Of a DNA stretch of 57,492 nucleotides, positions 1 through 8,554 are shown one piece after another; within the stretch, counting starts at the first letter, position 1; each line of letters starts with the position of its first letter. Below the pieces are notes generated by a model. That model saw only the letters and a program-made list of their open reading frames with translations, did not search any database and had not been told where the DNA came from. The position numbers were made by a program, and so were the translations under genes. Source of the stretch: Paracoccaceae bacterium (GTDB lineage Bacteria; Pseudomonadota; Alphaproteobacteria; Rhodobacterales; Rhodobacteraceae); the NCBI GenBank assembly GCA_027489355.1, contig JAIXZY010000080.1, positions 1 to 57,492 of the forward strand. Reading direction: 5' to 3'.

Positions 1-25
1 CAAGACCACCGGGGAGGCGATCTGA
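1..25 (+). CDS. rplX: 50S ribosomal protein L24, last codons only (partial)
   Basis: The window opens inside a reading frame ending K-T-T-G-E-A-I and a TGA at 23-25. The stop overlaps the rplE start by one base (TGATG), as expected for translationally coupled ribosomal-protein genes. The identity rests on gene order: rplX directly precedes rplE in spc-type operons. Only eight codons are visible, so the product itself cannot be checked. Confidence 0.65.
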
Positions 26-585
26 TGCTCGACGCAAGCAAATACACGCCCCGCCTGAAGGCCGCCTACGGTGAGAAGCTCCGTGGCGCGATGAAGTCGG
101 AATTCGGCTACAAGAACGACATGCAGATCCCGCGCCTGGACAAGATCGTCCTGAACATGGGCGTCGGCGAAGCGGTCAAGGACACCAAGAAGGTGAAGCA
201 GGCTGCCGAGGAACTTGGCCAGATCGCCGGTCAGATGGCCGTGATCACCAAGGCCAAGAAGTCGATCGCCGGCTTCCGTGTCCGTGAAGAAATGCCGCTC
301 GGCTGCAAGGTCACCCTCCGTGGCGACCGGATGTACGAATTCCTCGACCGGCTCATCAACGTGGCTCTGCCCCGCGTCCGCGACTTCCGCGGCGTGAAAG
401 GCACCAGCTTCGACGGCCGCGGCAACTATGCCATGGGCCTGAAAGAGCACATCGTGTTCCCCGAAATCAACTTCGACAAGGTCGACGAGGTTCTGGGGAT
501 GGACATCATCATCTGCACCACCGCGAAAACCGACGCGGAAGCCAAGGCGCTGTTGAAGCATTTCAACATGCCCTTCACGTCGTAA
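25..585 (+). CDS. rplE: 50S ribosomal protein L5
   Basis: L5 binds 5S rRNA in the central protuberance of the large subunit. The 186-residue length is normal for the alphaproteobacterial protein. Family hallmarks are visible: the LNMGVGEA segment near residue 43, the [18 protein letters not shown] segment around residues 83-100 and the RDFRGV segment around residue 118. The ATG overlaps the preceding stop and a GGGGAGG sequence lies about 8 nt upstream. It is followed after 19 bp by rpsN in the same operon. Confidence 0.97.
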   Translation: MLDASKYTPRLKAAYGEKLRGAMKSEFGYKNDMQIPRLDKIVLNMGVGEAVKDTKKVKQAAEELGQIAGQMAVITKAKKSIAGFRVREEMPLGCKVTLRGDRMYEFLDRLINVALPRVRDFRGVKGTSFDGRGNYAMGLKEHIVFPEINFDKVDEVLGMDIIICTTAKTDAEAKALLKHFNMPFTS

Positions 586-604
586 GCCGCGAGGAACCTG
601 AGAT

Positions 605-910
605 ATGGCAAAGAAATCCATGGTGAACCGCGAAGTGAAGCGGGCGAAGTTGGTGAAGCAGCATGCTTCCAAGCGCGCCAGCCTCAAGGCGGTGATCAAC
701 GACCAGTCGAAGCCGATGGAAGAGCGTTTCAAGGCGACTCTGAAACTGGCCGAGATGCCCCGCAACTCGTCGGCGACGCGGATCCACAACCGCTGCCAGC
801 TGACGGGCCGTCCGCATGCGTTCTACCGCAAGCTCAAACTCTCGCGCATCATGCTGCGTGACCTGGCCTCGTTCGGCCAGATCCCCGGCATGGTCAAGTC
901 CAGCTGGTAA
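605..910 (+). CDS. rpsN: 30S ribosomal protein S14
   Basis: S14 is a small-subunit head protein. The 101-residue product is the long, zinc-independent form: it has no CxxC pairs, and it carries the C-terminal block with [35 protein letters not shown] and the SSW end. GAGGAACCTG upstream provides a ribosome binding site. It sits 12 bp before rpsH. Confidence 0.97.
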   Translation: MAKKSMVNREVKRAKLVKQHASKRASLKAVINDQSKPMEERFKATLKLAEMPRNSSATRIHNRCQLTGRPHAFYRKLKLSRIMLRDLASFGQIPGMVKSSW

Positions 911-922
911 GGGAGGCATCAC

Positions 923-1321
923 ATGTCCATGAACGATCCTCTCGGCGATATGCTGACCCGTATCCGCAACGCCCAGATGCGCGGCAAGTCCACCGTGACG
1001 ACCCCCGCCTCGACGCTGCGCGCCCGTGTCCTGGAAGTGCTCCTGAACGAAGGCTACATCCGTGGCTTCGAGAAGTCGGACACTGCCAACAAGCAGGGCG
1101 AATTCACCATCAGCCTGAAGTACTACGAAGGCGAGCCCGTGATCCGCGAACTGAAGCGTGTCTCGAAGCCCGGCCGTCGCGTGTACATGGGGGTGAGCGA
1201 GCTTCCCTCGGTCCGCAACGGACTGGGCGTCGCCATCGTCTCGACCCCGAAGGGCGTTCTGTCGGATGCAAATGCACGCGCTGCCAATGTCGGCGGCGAA
1301 GTGCTTTGCACCGTGTTCTGA
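923..1321 (+). CDS. rpsH: 30S ribosomal protein S8
   Basis: S8 binds helix 21 of 16S rRNA and, in model bacteria, also represses the spc operon. The 132-residue protein starts [18 protein letters not shown] and ends with the conserved [10 protein letters not shown] block, both typical of the family. A GGGAGG sequence precedes the ATG. The stop is followed after 10 bp by the rplF start. Confidence 0.97.
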   Translation: MSMNDPLGDMLTRIRNAQMRGKSTVTTPASTLRARVLEVLLNEGYIRGFEKSDTANKQGEFTISLKYYEGEPVIRELKRVSKPGRRVYMGVSELPSVRNGLGVAIVSTPKGVLSDANARAANVGGEVLCTVF

Positions 1322-1331
1322 GGAGGGTGGA

Positions 1332-1865
1332 ATGTCTCGTATCGGCAAGAAACCCGTCACGCTCGTCAAAGGCACCTCTGCCTCGATCAGCGGCCAAACC
1401 ATCGAAGTGAAGGGCCCGAAAGGGACCCGTTCCTTCACCGCGGGCGACGATGTCACGCTGACCATCGAGGGCGATACCGTCAAGGTGACCCCGCGTGGCC
1501 TGTCGAAGCGTGCGCGCCAGCAGTGGGGCATGACCCGCTCGATGATCGCGAACCTCGTCACCGGCGTTTCCACCGGCTTCAAGTCGGAACTGGAAATCCA
1601 GGGCGTCGGCTACCGCGCCGCGATGGCCGGCAACGTGCTGAAACTGTCGCTGGGCTATTCCCACGAAGTGAACTTCGACGTGCCGAAGGGGGTGACCATC
1701 ACCGTCCCGAAGCAGACCGAAATCACCGTGGAAGGCATCGACCAGCAGCAGGTCGGCCAGGTGGCAGCGAACATCCGCGAATGGCGCGCGCCCGAGCCCT
1801 ACAAGGGCAAAGGCATCCGCTACAAGGATGAGTACATCTTCCGCAAGGAAGGCAAGAAGAAGTAA
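1332..1865 (+). CDS. rplF: 50S ribosomal protein L6
   Basis: L6 is a large-subunit protein near the factor-binding site. The 177-residue product begins [11 protein letters not shown]. It contains the family signature around residue 152 ([15 protein letters not shown]) and has a lysine-rich tail. I chose the ATG at 1332 because it gives the canonical N-terminus and is preceded by AGGAGGGTGG. An in-frame start 66 bp upstream would run into rpsH and is unlikely. Confidence 0.97.
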   Translation: MSRIGKKPVTLVKGTSASISGQTIEVKGPKGTRSFTAGDDVTLTIEGDTVKVTPRGLSKRARQQWGMTRSMIANLVTGVSTGFKSELEIQGVGYRAAMAGNVLKLSLGYSHEVNFDVPKGVTITVPKQTEITVEGIDQQQVGQVAANIREWRAPEPYKGKGIRYKDEYIFRKEGKKK

Positions 1866-1876
1866 GGGTGGCGAAC

Positions 1877-2236
1877 ATGGCAAACAACAAGAGAGAGTTG
1901 TTCCTCAAGCGCCGCCTGCGCGTCCGGAACAAGATCAAGGCGACCTCGCATGGCCGCCTGCGGCTGTCGGTGCACCGGTCCTCGAAGAACATCAGCGTCC
2001 AGCTGATCGACGACGTGAAGGGTGTGACGATCGCTTCGGCTTCCACGCTCGAGAAGGATCTCGGCGTGGTCGGCAAGAACAACATCGAGGCTTCGGCCAA
2101 GGTGGGCGCGGCGATTGCCGAGCGGGCGAAGAAGGCGGGCGTCGAAGAGTGCTACTTCGACCGCGGCGGCTTCCTGTTCCACGGCAAGATCAAGGCGCTT
2201 GCCGATGCGGCTCGCGAAGGCGGTCTGAAGTTCTGA
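1877..2236 (+). CDS. rplR: 50S ribosomal protein L18
   Basis: L18 binds 5S rRNA together with L5. The ATG at 1877 gives a 119-residue protein beginning [15 protein letters not shown], the usual N-terminus. AAGGGTGG just upstream is a good ribosome binding site. A GTG at 1868 in frame would add only three residues and lies inside that site. The C-terminus ([25 protein letters not shown]) is the conserved L18 end. Confidence 0.96.
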   Translation: MANNKRELFLKRRLRVRNKIKATSHGRLRLSVHRSSKNISVQLIDDVKGVTIASASTLEKDLGVVGKNNIEASAKVGAAIAERAKKAGVEECYFDRGGFLFHGKIKALADAAREGGLKF

Positions 2237-2242
2237 TCCAGT

Positions 2243-2262
2243 GGGCGGCCTACGGGCCGCCC
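2243..2262 (+). terminator. Hairpin between rplR and rpsE (attenuator-like)
   Basis: An 8-bp perfect stem, GGGCGGCC with GGCCGCCC, has a TACG loop just after the rplR stop. No T-run follows, so it looks more like a processing, pausing or mRNA-stabilising hairpin than a full terminator. The 106-bp rplR-rpsE gap is wide for this operon. Confidence 0.4.
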
Positions 2263-2342
2263 CGATGATCCGGGGGTGTCCCTGCGGCACCCACCAGGAT
2301 TGGCTTTAACGGCACAACGTGCCACCACGAAGGAATTGCCAT

Positions 2343-2915
2343 ATGGCAGAACGTGAGAACCGCCGGGAGCGTCGTGACGACCGTCGCGACAACCGCCCGG
2401 AAGAAACCCCGGAATTCGCCGACCGTCTGGTCGCGATCAACCGCGTCTCGAAAACCGTCAAGGGTGGCAAGCGTTTCGGCTTTGCGGCTCTCGTCGTCGT
2501 CGGTGACCAGCGCGGTCGCGTCGGCTTCGGCAAGGGCAAGGCCAAGGAAGTGCCGGAAGCGATCCGCAAGGCCACCGAGCAGGCCAAGCGCTCGATGATC
2601 CGCGTCGCGCTCAAGGACAGCCGCACGCTGCACCACGACATGGAAGGCCGCCACGGCGCCGGCAAGGTCGTGATGCGGACCGCCGTGGCCGGTACCGGCA
2701 TCATCGCCGGCGGCCCGATGCGCGCCGTGTTCGAGATGCTGGGCGTTCAGGACGTCGTCGCCAAGTCGATCGGCTCGCAGAACCCCTACAACATGATCCG
2801 CGCCACCATCGACGGGCTGAAGCACGAAGCCTCGCCCCGTTCGGTCGCGCAGCGTCGTGGCAAGAAGGTCGCCGAAATTCTTCGGAAGCCCGAAGCCGAA
2901 ACCGTGGAGGCCTGA
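2343..2915 (+). CDS. rpsE: 30S ribosomal protein S5
   Basis: S5 lies at the small-subunit decoding region and mRNA entry site. The 190-residue protein has the S5 motif around residues 38-75 ([23 protein letters not shown] and [20 protein letters not shown]) and the C-terminal domain with [15 protein letters not shown]. The ATG at 2343 follows GAAGGAATTGCCAT. An upstream in-frame start at 2319 would place translation before that site. rpmD follows with a 2-bp gap. Confidence 0.96.
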   Translation: MAERENRRERRDDRRDNRPEETPEFADRLVAINRVSKTVKGGKRFGFAALVVVGDQRGRVGFGKGKAKEVPEAIRKATEQAKRSMIRVALKDSRTLHHDMEGRHGAGKVVMRTAVAGTGIIAGGPMRAVFEMLGVQDVVAKSIGSQNPYNMIRATIDGLKHEASPRSVAQRRGKKVAEILRKPEAETVEA

Positions 2916-2917
2916 GC

Positions 2918-3112
2918 ATGGCTGCCAAGAAAACCATCGTCGTGAAGCAGATCCGTTCGGCCGCCCGCCGTCCGGCCGTGCAGACCGCGACCCTGAAGGG
3001 CCTGGGCCTGAACAAGCTGAACCGCACCCGCGAGTTGGAAGATACCCCTTCCGTCCGCGGCATGGTGAACTCGATCAGCCACCTGGTGCAGATCATCGAA
3101 GAGCGCGGCTAA
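2918..3112 (+). CDS. rpmD: 50S ribosomal protein L30
   Basis: L30 is a small large-subunit protein. The 64-residue product contains [11 protein letters not shown] near the N-terminus, the core [19 protein letters not shown], and ends [17 protein letters not shown], all typical. In most bacteria rplO follows directly. Here a REP-like palindrome and a strong terminator follow, and rplO lies 1.77 kb away. Confidence 0.96.
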   Translation: MAAKKTIVVKQIRSAARRPAVQTATLKGLGLNKLNRTRELEDTPSVRGMVNSISHLVQIIEERG

Positions 3113-3125
3113 GCTTCGCGCCCGC

Positions 3126-3152
3126 GTAGGGTGGGCAATCTGCCCACCATTC
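3126..3152. repeat. REP-like palindrome, diverged copy
   Basis: The arm GTAGGGTGGGCA is followed by a short spacer and TGCCCACC, with the last bases of the second arm diverged (ATTC instead of CTAC). It is the same element as the two perfect copies at 46387 and 47439, with its spacer in the opposite sense. It lies between the rpmD stop and the terminator. Confidence 0.7.
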
Positions 3153-3162
3153 GAGCAAGATC

Positions 3163-3191
3163 AAACGCCCCGCCAGACCGGCGGGGCGTTT
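3163..3191 (+). terminator. Rho-independent-type terminator after rpmD
   Basis: A perfect 12-bp stem, AAACGCCCCGCC with GGCGGGGCGTTT, has an AGACC loop. The A and T ends of the stem give U-rich or A-rich flanks in both directions, so it can serve both rpmD (plus) and the convergent gene ending at 3213 (minus). It closes the first part of the ribosomal operon. Confidence 0.85.
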
Positions 3192-3212
3192 CGCATTCGT
3201 CAATGGGCCGGA

Positions 3213-3473
3213 TCAGTTCCCGCTGCAGCCGCCTTGACCGCCGCTCTGGCCGCGGTTCTGCTGCCCGCCGCCGTTTTCCTTCAGGCGGCCGTCGTCCGAG
3301 CTTTGGACTTCGCCCTGACCCTGCTTTCCTCCACCGTTCTCTTTCAGACGGCCGTCGGTTTCCCGGTTCTTCACGTCACCCTGACCGACATCGCTGCGCG
3401 CCGATTGGCCGCCGGATTGCCCGCCCGACTTGCTACCGGACTGACCGCCCGATTGGTTCTGGTTGTTCGCCAT
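3213..3473 (-). CDS. Small Gly/Gln/Ser-rich low-complexity protein with internal repeat
   Basis: The 86-residue protein begins MANNQNQSGGQSGSKSGG and has almost no hydrophobic residues, so it is probably disordered and soluble. The block DGRLKENGGG occurs twice (about residues 40-49 and 61-70), separated by a polar linker. A single Cys lies near the C-terminus. GGAG about 9 nt upstream supports the ATG at 3473. I do not recognise the family; the composition recalls hydrophilic stress proteins, but that is a guess. It faces rpmD and shares its terminator. Confidence 0.6.
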   Translation of the reverse strand: MANNQNQSGGQSGSKSGGQSGGQSARSDVGQGDVKNRETDGRLKENGGGKQGQGEVQSSDDGRLKENGGGQQNRGQSGGQGGCSGN

Positions 3474-3574
3474 TTTCCGTGATCTCCGCTGCCTACCCGC
3501 CAGGAGATCCGACGGGCATATGGAGAGAACAGGCCGGAATGGCCTCCTGTTTCTGCAAAACTTTGCAGGCCCCC

Positions 3575-4036
3575 TCAGACGGCCGCCGCCAGCGCATAGA
3601 GCGCCATCGTCACCACGATCAGCGAGCCGACCGTGTAGAACGTTGCCCGCAGCTCGTGCGACTGAGCCGTGGCATAGGCGACTGCATGGGCCGCGCGCGC
3701 GGCAAGGAAGCCGTACATCAGCACTTGCGCCAGCCATAGCGGCGGCGCGACCGCGACGAAGACCAGCCCCGCGGCCCAGAAGGCCGGAATGTTCTCAAGG
3801 TCATTGCGGTGCATTCGGCGGGATCGGTCGACGTAATCGTTGATCTCAAGCTGCTTCGGGTCCGGCGCGGTGTTGAGAAGTCCCGGCCGCAAATCTTCGG
3901 GCGCTGCATAGCCTCCGCCGACCTTCATCATCCGGTAGACCGTCATCCAGCCTTGGCCCATCACTTTCAGCACGGTCAGGGCCGTGGCAATGATCCAGGT
4001 GACGAAGACCGGGTTCTCGATGGAATACGCGCTCAT
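3575..4036 (-). CDS. MAPEG-family membrane protein
   Basis: The 153-residue protein has about four hydrophobic segments: one near residues 10-25 (FVTWIIATALTVLKV), a pair around residues 83-115 and a C-terminal segment (SLIVVTMALYALAAAV). The central NDYVDRSRRMHRNDLENIPAFWAAGLVF matches the membrane-associated eicosanoid/glutathione metabolism (MAPEG) pattern with its conserved R-x-H-x-N-x-x-E-N. I chose the ATG at 4036 because GGGGGAGGAA lies about 7 nt upstream; an upstream ATG at 4087 has no such site. The substrate is unknown. Confidence 0.85.
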   Translation of the reverse strand: MSAYSIENPVFVTWIIATALTVLKVMGQGWMTVYRMMKVGGGYAAPEDLRPGLLNTAPDPKQLEINDYVDRSRRMHRNDLENIPAFWAAGLVFVAVAPPLWLAQVLMYGFLAARAAHAVAYATAQSHELRATFYTVGSLIVVTMALYALAAAV

Positions 4037-4220
4037 CCCTGTTCCTCCCCCAAGGAACAGCGTCGGAATCGCGGAGGCGTCTGTCAATGAGGCGTTGGCG
4101 AGGACCGCATCCTGCCTGTCGCAAAAGCTTACCCTGCGTCATCTGTGCGGTGCTACGCTTGGCTCGGCGACTCAACCCTGCCCGGCGAGGGGCAGGGGGT
4201 CGCGATCAGGGAGGACACCC

Positions 4221-4661
4221 ATGACCACTCATTACGCCGGCGGCTGCCAGCACGTCCACGTGACCGCCACCGCAGAACCGATCGACAACCATGAATGCCA
4301 CTGCAACGTCTGCAAGTCCGTGACCGGCCAGCACACGACGCATGTCGCCTTCTTCAACCACAAGGACATCCAGGTTGACCACCCCGAGCTGATGAACCGG
4401 GTCCCGTTCAACAAGGACAACCCGAACGGCCCGCTGGAGATCTGCGTCTGCAAGGAATGCGGGGCGGCGCTCATGCTCGACGACAAGCAGGGCCGCATCC
4501 GTGTCGCCGTGCCGAATGTGATGGGCTATGACGACTCGAAGTTCCCCAAGGCCACCTACCATGCCTTCTGGGATGAGACGAAGGGCTATCCCGCCCCGCA
4601 GGACGGCCGCCCCGTCTATTCGGGTCTGCAGCCAAGTTTCGTCTGGCCGCAGGGGCACTGA
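4221..4661 (+). CDS. GFA/CENP-V-domain protein (glutathione-dependent formaldehyde-activating enzyme-like)
   Basis: The 146-residue protein shows the zinc-binding cysteine pattern of the GFA fold: C9, the C26-x-C28-x2-C31 cluster, and C75-x-C77-x2-C80. Members act on, or bind, glutathione adducts, but many have no known substrate, so the name reflects the fold rather than a proven reaction. The ATG at 4221 follows AGGGAGGACACCC. It is divergent from the MAPEG gene, and the two could share a promoter region between 4037 and 4220. Confidence 0.8.
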   Translation: MTTHYAGGCQHVHVTATAEPIDNHECHCNVCKSVTGQHTTHVAFFNHKDIQVDHPELMNRVPFNKDNPNGPLEICVCKECGAALMLDDKQGRIRVAVPNVMGYDDSKFPKATYHAFWDETKGYPAPQDGRPVYSGLQPSFVWPQGH

Positions 4662-4677
4662 CCGGCCCTTTCCAAGG

Positions 4678-4750
4678 GTTAACCCCACCCTAACGGAAAA
4701 TCGCAAGCCTTTGGAATCATTCCACAAGGCGAGACTGTCCACCGTGGACA
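4678..4750 (-). promoter_or_regulatory. Copy 1 of a 73-bp element: CtrA-like motif plus 15-bp palindrome
   Basis: Read on the minus strand, TTAG-N7-TTAAC (4693 to 4678) resembles the CtrA box TTAA-N7-TTAA. Exactly 42 bp away is the palindrome TGTCCAC-C-GTGGACA (4736-4750). A second copy with the same spacing lies at 45331-45403, inverted. I count 48 of 73 positions identical without gaps. On the plus strand the palindrome side faces rplO. Confidence 0.6.
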
Positions 4751-4761
4751 GCCTCGCCCTT
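4726..4761 (+). terminator. Long hairpin centred on the palindrome, followed by GCTTTT
   Basis: The 15-bp palindrome is extended here to a stem of about 17 bp: AAGGCGAGACTGTCCAC pairs with GTGGACAGCCTCGCCCTT, with one bulge and one wobble. GCTTTT follows. It may terminate the GFA transcript or structure the rplO leader. Confidence 0.5.
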
Positions 4762-4788
4762 GCTTTTCGGGGTCCCGTGCTGTATCGC
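4760..4788 (+). promoter_or_regulatory. Candidate promoter of rplO-secY-adk
   Basis: TTGCTT, a 17-bp spacer and TATCGC lie upstream of rplO, which needs its own promoter because a terminator and opposite-strand genes separate it from rpmD. The match to the sigma-70 consensus is only partial. Confidence 0.35.
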
Positions 4789-4879
4789 CGCCCGGTGGCC
4801 GATCCTGGCCATGAGAATCAAGAAAAGCCGTGGGTGTCCCGTTCTCGCTTCGGGGGCACATCCGGCAAGGAGAAGCGAC

Positions 4880-5359
4880 ATGAAACTGCATGAACTCGCC
4901 GACAACGAAGGCGCGGCGAAGAAGAAGAAGCGCGTTGCGCGCGGCCCGGGTTCGGGCAAGGGCAAGACCGCCGGCCGGGGTATCAAGGGCCAGTCGTCCC
5001 GCTCGGGCGTGGCGCTGGGTGGCTACGAAGGCGGCCAGATGCCGCTCTACCGCCGCCTGCCGAAGCGCGGCTTCACCAAGCCGAACAAGCTGCACTACTC
5101 GGTGGTCAACCTGGGCCTGATCGAGAAGTTCATTGCTGCCGGCAAGCTGAACGCCAAGGAAGAGATCACCGAAGACGCGCTGGTCGCAGCCGGTGTGACC
5201 TCGAACAAGCGCGACGGCATCCGCGTGCTGGCCAAGGGCGAGCTGAAATCCAAGGTCAACCTGACCGTCACCGGCGCGTCGGCTTCGGCCGTCGAAGCCG
5301 TGGAAAAGGCCGGCGGCAAGGTCACGCTGCTGGCACCTGTGGCGGCTGCGGCTGAATAA
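4880..5359 (+). CDS. rplO: 50S ribosomal protein L15
   Basis: L15 is a large-subunit assembly protein. The 159-residue product begins [22 protein letters not shown] and carries the glycine-rich N-terminal region ([20 protein letters not shown]) and the GFEGGQ-like segment (here [19 protein letters not shown]). The ATG at 4880 follows AAGGAGAAGCGAC. It starts a separate transcription unit continuing to secY and adk. Confidence 0.97.
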   Translation: MKLHELADNEGAAKKKKRVARGPGSGKGKTAGRGIKGQSSRSGVALGGYEGGQMPLYRRLPKRGFTKPNKLHYSVVNLGLIEKFIAAGKLNAKEEITEDALVAAGVTSNKRDGIRVLAKGELKSKVNLTVTGASASAVEAVEKAGGKVTLLAPVAAAAE

Positions 5360-5460
5360 GCATTGTGAGCGGCCGCAAGGTCGCTTACATCACACCAAGT
5401 TTTCCCGCGCCGCCGAACCGGAGAACGGTCCGGCGGCGCTTGGCTTGAAAGAGACCTGAC

Positions 5461-6822
5461 ATGGCATCTGCTGCAGAGCAAATGGCGGCGAACCTCAGCT
5501 GGGGCATGCTCGGCAAGGCAACCGACCTGCGCCAACGCATCTTCTTCACGATCGGCCTTCTCATCGTCTACCGGCTGGGGACCTACATCCCCGTTCCGGG
5601 CATCGACGGCGAGGAGCTGCGGCAGTTCATGCAGCAGGCAGGGCAGGGGATCGGCGGGATGCTGAACCTCTTCACCGGCGGCGCGATCAGCCGGATGGGG
5701 ATCTTCGCGCTGGGGATCATGCCCTACATCAGTGCCTCGATCATCGTGCAGCTGCTGGGGACGATGTACGGCCCGTGGCAGCAGCTGAAGAAAGAGGGCG
5801 AACAGGGCCGCAAGAAGCTGAACCAGTACACCCGCTACGGCACCGTGGCGCTGGCGATCCTGCAGGGCTACGGCATCGCCATGTCTATCCAGGGCGGCGG
5901 GCTTGCTCACAGCCCGGGCCTCTTCTTCGTCGCCTCCTGCGTCATCACGCTGGTTGGCGGCACCATGTTCCTGATGTGGCTGGGCGAGCAGATCACCGCC
6001 CGCGGCATCGGCAACGGTATCTCGCTGATCATCTTCGTGGGCATCGTTGCCGAGATCCCGCGCGCAATCGCCCAGTTCTTCGAACAGGGCCGGTCGGGCG
6101 CGCTGTCGACTCCGGTGATCCTGGGTGTGATCCTGATGGTAGTCGTGGTGATTGCCTTCGTCGTCTTCATGGAGCGTGCGCTGCGGAAGATCTCGATCCT
6201 CTACCCGCGCCGCCAGGTCGGGATGAAGGTCTATGAGGGCGGCTCGTCGCACCTGCCGATCAAGGTCAACCCGGCGGGCGTCATCCCGGCAATCTTCGCG
6301 TCTTCGATCCTGCTTCTGCCGACGACGGTCTCCACCTTCTCGGGCGGTGGCACCAATCCGGTCCTTTCCTGGCTGGCGGCGAACCTTGGCTATGGCCAGC
6401 CGCTGCACCTGGTGTTCCTGGCGGCGATGATCGTGTTCTTTGCCTATTTCTATACTCTGAACGTTTCGTTCAAGGTCGATGAGGTCGCCGAGAACCTGAA
6501 GAACCAGAACGCCTCGGTTCCGGGTATCCGTCCCGGCAAGAAGACCGAGGAATACCTGGAGTATGTCGTGAACCGGGTTCTGGTCCTGGGGGCGGCCTAT
6601 CTTGCGGCCGTCTGCCTGTTGCCGGAAGTGCTGATCAGCCGCGTGGGCATTCCGTTCTACTTCGGCGGCACGTCGGTCCTTATTGTCGTCTCGGTCACGA
6701 TGGACACGATCCAGCAAGTCCAGTCGCATCTTCTGGCCCACCAGTACGAGGCGCTGATCGAAAAGTCGCAGCTGCGCGGGAAGAAGAAGTCCGGCGCCGC
6801 CAAGCCCCCGGCACGGCGCTGA
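5461..6822 (+). CDS. secY: Protein translocase subunit SecY
   Basis: SecY forms the channel of the Sec translocon in the inner membrane. The 453-residue protein has the expected ten hydrophobic segments. Visible hallmarks include [13 protein letters not shown] near residue 37, [15 protein letters not shown] near residue 85, the cytoplasmic loop [33 protein letters not shown] region, and [17 protein letters not shown]. It follows rplO by 101 bp. adk starts 4 bp after its stop, so the two are likely cotranscribed. Confidence 0.98.
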   Translation: MASAAEQMAANLSWGMLGKATDLRQRIFFTIGLLIVYRLGTYIPVPGIDGEELRQFMQQAGQGIGGMLNLFTGGAISRMGIFALGIMPYISASIIVQLLGTMYGPWQQLKKEGEQGRKKLNQYTRYGTVALAILQGYGIAMSIQGGGLAHSPGLFFVASCVITLVGGTMFLMWLGEQITARGIGNGISLIIFVGIVAEIPRAIAQFFEQGRSGALSTPVILGVILMVVVVIAFVVFMERALRKISILYPRRQVGMKVYEGGSSHLPIKVNPAGVIPAIFASSILLLPTTVSTFSGGGTNPVLSWLAANLGYGQPLHLVFLAAMIVFFAYFYTLNVSFKVDEVAENLKNQNASVPGIRPGKKTEEYLEYVVNRVLVLGAAYLAAVCLLPEVLISRVGIPFYFGGTSVLIVVSVTMDTIQQVQSHLLAHQYEALIEKSQLRGKKKSGAAKPPARR

Positions 6823-6826
6823 TCCC

Positions 6827-7477
6827 ATGGCAAACATCATCCTTCTGGGACCGCCTGGGGCGGGCAAGGGAACGCAAGCCAAACGTCTGGAAGAGGCGCG
6901 CGGCATGGTGCAGCTCTCGACCGGGGACATGCTGAAAGAAGCGATCGCCAAGGGGACCGAGCTGGGCAAGCGGGTCGAGGGCATCATGGCCCGAGGCGAG
7001 CTCGTCACGGACGAGATCGTGATCGGCCTGATTGAGGCGAAGATGCATGACGGTGCCAAGGGCGGATTCATCTTTGACGGCTTCCCTCGCACGCTGAAAC
7101 AGGCCGACGCGCTGGGTGAGCTGATGACCCGGACGGGCACGACGCTGGACCACGTCATCGAGATGCAGGTTGACGACGCGGCGCTGGTGGCACGGGTCAC
7201 GGGCCGGTTCACCTGCGGAAATTGCGGCGCGGTTTACCACGACGTCACCCACCCGACCAAGATTGCGGGAACCTGCGACGTTTGCGGTTCTACCAACCTG
7301 AAGCGGCGGGCCGATGACAACGAGGAAACCCTCAAGACGCGGCTGATGGAATATTACAAGAAGACCTCGCCGCTGATCGGCTACTACTATGCCAAGGGGC
7401 AGCTTTCCGCCGTCGACGGGCTGGCCGAAGTGGATGCCGTTGCCGAAGCCATCGCCAAGGTTCTTGACAAAGCCTGA
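6827..7477 (+). CDS. adk: Adenylate kinase, zinc-binding LID type
   Basis: It interconverts ATP + AMP and 2 ADP. The 216-residue protein has the P-loop GPPGAGKGT at residues 8-16, the FDGFPRT motif near residue 83 and [11 protein letters not shown] in the C-terminal part. The long LID carries four cysteines, C130, C133, C150 and C153, the zinc-binding form. The secY-adk order is widely conserved. Confidence 0.97.
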   Translation: MANIILLGPPGAGKGTQAKRLEEARGMVQLSTGDMLKEAIAKGTELGKRVEGIMARGELVTDEIVIGLIEAKMHDGAKGGFIFDGFPRTLKQADALGELMTRTGTTLDHVIEMQVDDAALVARVTGRFTCGNCGAVYHDVTHPTKIAGTCDVCGSTNLKRRADDNEETLKTRLMEYYKKTSPLIGYYYAKGQLSAVDGLAEVDAVAEAIAKVLDKA

Positions 7478-7495
7478 AAAACTGTTCCTGCGGCC

Positions 7496-7524
7496 TTGAC
7501 GGCCCCGGGAAATGCCCTTATTGC
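7496..7524 (+). promoter_or_regulatory. Candidate promoter of rpsM-rpsK-rpoA-rplQ
   Basis: TTGACG, a 17-bp spacer and TATTGC lie in the 180-bp gap after adk. The gap is AT-richer than the coding regions and ends with AGAAGGA before the rpsM start. The downstream region (7560-7640) is long enough for a leader. Confidence 0.4.
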
Positions 7525-7657
7525 ACGGCGTCCCGCGGTGGAATCGCCTTGCGGGCCTTCCATATTGGAAGTTCGTATCGCCGGGTTAATGGCCCGTGCG
7601 GTGTTGTGAAAAAAGGTTCTGGCGCTACGGAACCGCAACAGAAGAAGGACGACACGT

Positions 7658-8026
7658 TTGGCACGTATTGCTGGCGTCAACATTCCGACCGCGAAACGGG
7701 TTCCGATCGCGCTCACCTACATCACCGGGATCGGCCCCCACACCGCCCAGACCATTTGCGAAGCGCTGAAGATCGACACCGCGCGCCGCGTCAACCAGCT
7801 GACCGACGCTGAAGTTCTGGCGATCCGCGAATACATCGACGCCAACCTGACCGTCGAAGGCGACCTGCGCCGCGAAGTCACGATGAACATCAAGCGTCTG
7901 ATGGACCTGGGCTGCTATCGTGGCCTGCGTCACCGCAAGGGCCTGCCGGTCCGCGGCCAGCGCACCCACACCAACGCCCGCACCCGCAAAGGCCCCGCGA
8001 AGGCCATTGCCGGCAAGAAGAAATAA
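7658..8026 (+). CDS. rpsM: 30S ribosomal protein S13, TTG start
   Basis: S13 is in the small-subunit head and contacts tRNA and S19. The 122-residue protein [14 protein letters not shown]... ends with [21 protein letters not shown], typical of the family. The codon giving the canonical N-terminus is TTG at 7658, with AGAAGGACGACACG upstream. No ATG or GTG in frame gives a sensible protein. Confidence 0.96.
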   Translation: MARIAGVNIPTAKRVPIALTYITGIGPHTAQTICEALKIDTARRVNQLTDAEVLAIREYIDANLTVEGDLRREVTMNIKRLMDLGCYRGLRHRKGLPVRGQRTHTNARTRKGPAKAIAGKKK

Positions 8027-8039
8027 GGGGGGCTGACAG

Positions 8040-8435
8040 ATGGCACGTGATACCAAGGCCGCCCGCGGCAAGAAAAAAGAACGCAAGAACATCGCCGCCG
8101 GCGTGGCGCATGTGAACTCGTCGTTCAACAACACCAAGATCCTGATCTCGGACGTCCAGGGCAATGCGATCTCGTGGTCGTCCTCGGGCACCATGGGGTT
8201 CAAGGGCTCGCGCAAGTCGACCCCCTATGCCGCCCAGATGGCTGCCGAAGACGCTGGCCGCAAGGCGCAGGAACACGGCGTCCGCACGCTGGAAGTCGAA
8301 GTGCAGGGTCCGGGTTCGGGCCGCGAATCGGCTCTGCGGGCTCTGGCTGCCGTCGGCTTCCAGATCACCTCGATCCGCGACGTGACCCCGCTGGCGCACA
8401 ACGGCTGCCGCCCGCCGAAGCGTCGCCGCGTCTAA
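8040..8435 (+). CDS. rpsK: 30S ribosomal protein S11
   Basis: S11 lies on the platform of the small subunit. The 131-residue protein contains [16 protein letters not shown], the [15 protein letters not shown] segment, and the conserved end [18 protein letters not shown]. It is 13 bp after rpsM. rpoA follows, without rpsD between, which is the alphaproteobacterial arrangement. Confidence 0.97.
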   Translation: MARDTKAARGKKKERKNIAAGVAHVNSSFNNTKILISDVQGNAISWSSSGTMGFKGSRKSTPYAAQMAAEDAGRKAQEHGVRTLEVEVQGPGSGRESALRALAAVGFQITSIRDVTPLAHNGCRPPKRRRV

Positions 8436-8449
8436 GGCATTGATTTTTG

Positions 8450-8485
8450 CCGGGCCGTGGGGGTGTTCCCTCGCGGCCCGGTTTT
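8450..8485 (+). terminator. Terminator-like hairpin between rpsK and rpoA
   Basis: An 8-bp perfect stem, CCGGGCCG with CGGCCCGG, has a 16-nt loop and is followed by TTTTC. It could partially attenuate transcription into rpoA or mark an mRNA processing site. Confidence 0.55.
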
Positions 8486-8554
8486 CGTCGTTTACGATCC
8501 TCGGGCGTCCGCCGGCTTCGGACATCGGCAGCGGACAAGAATAGGGGCTTCAGA

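Noticed and set aside
5095-7212. A 705-codon minus-strand frame opposite secY and adk
   Set aside because: It is the antisense shadow of two certain genes; high GC makes stop codons rare. Its translation is Arg/His/Asp-rich and matches no family.
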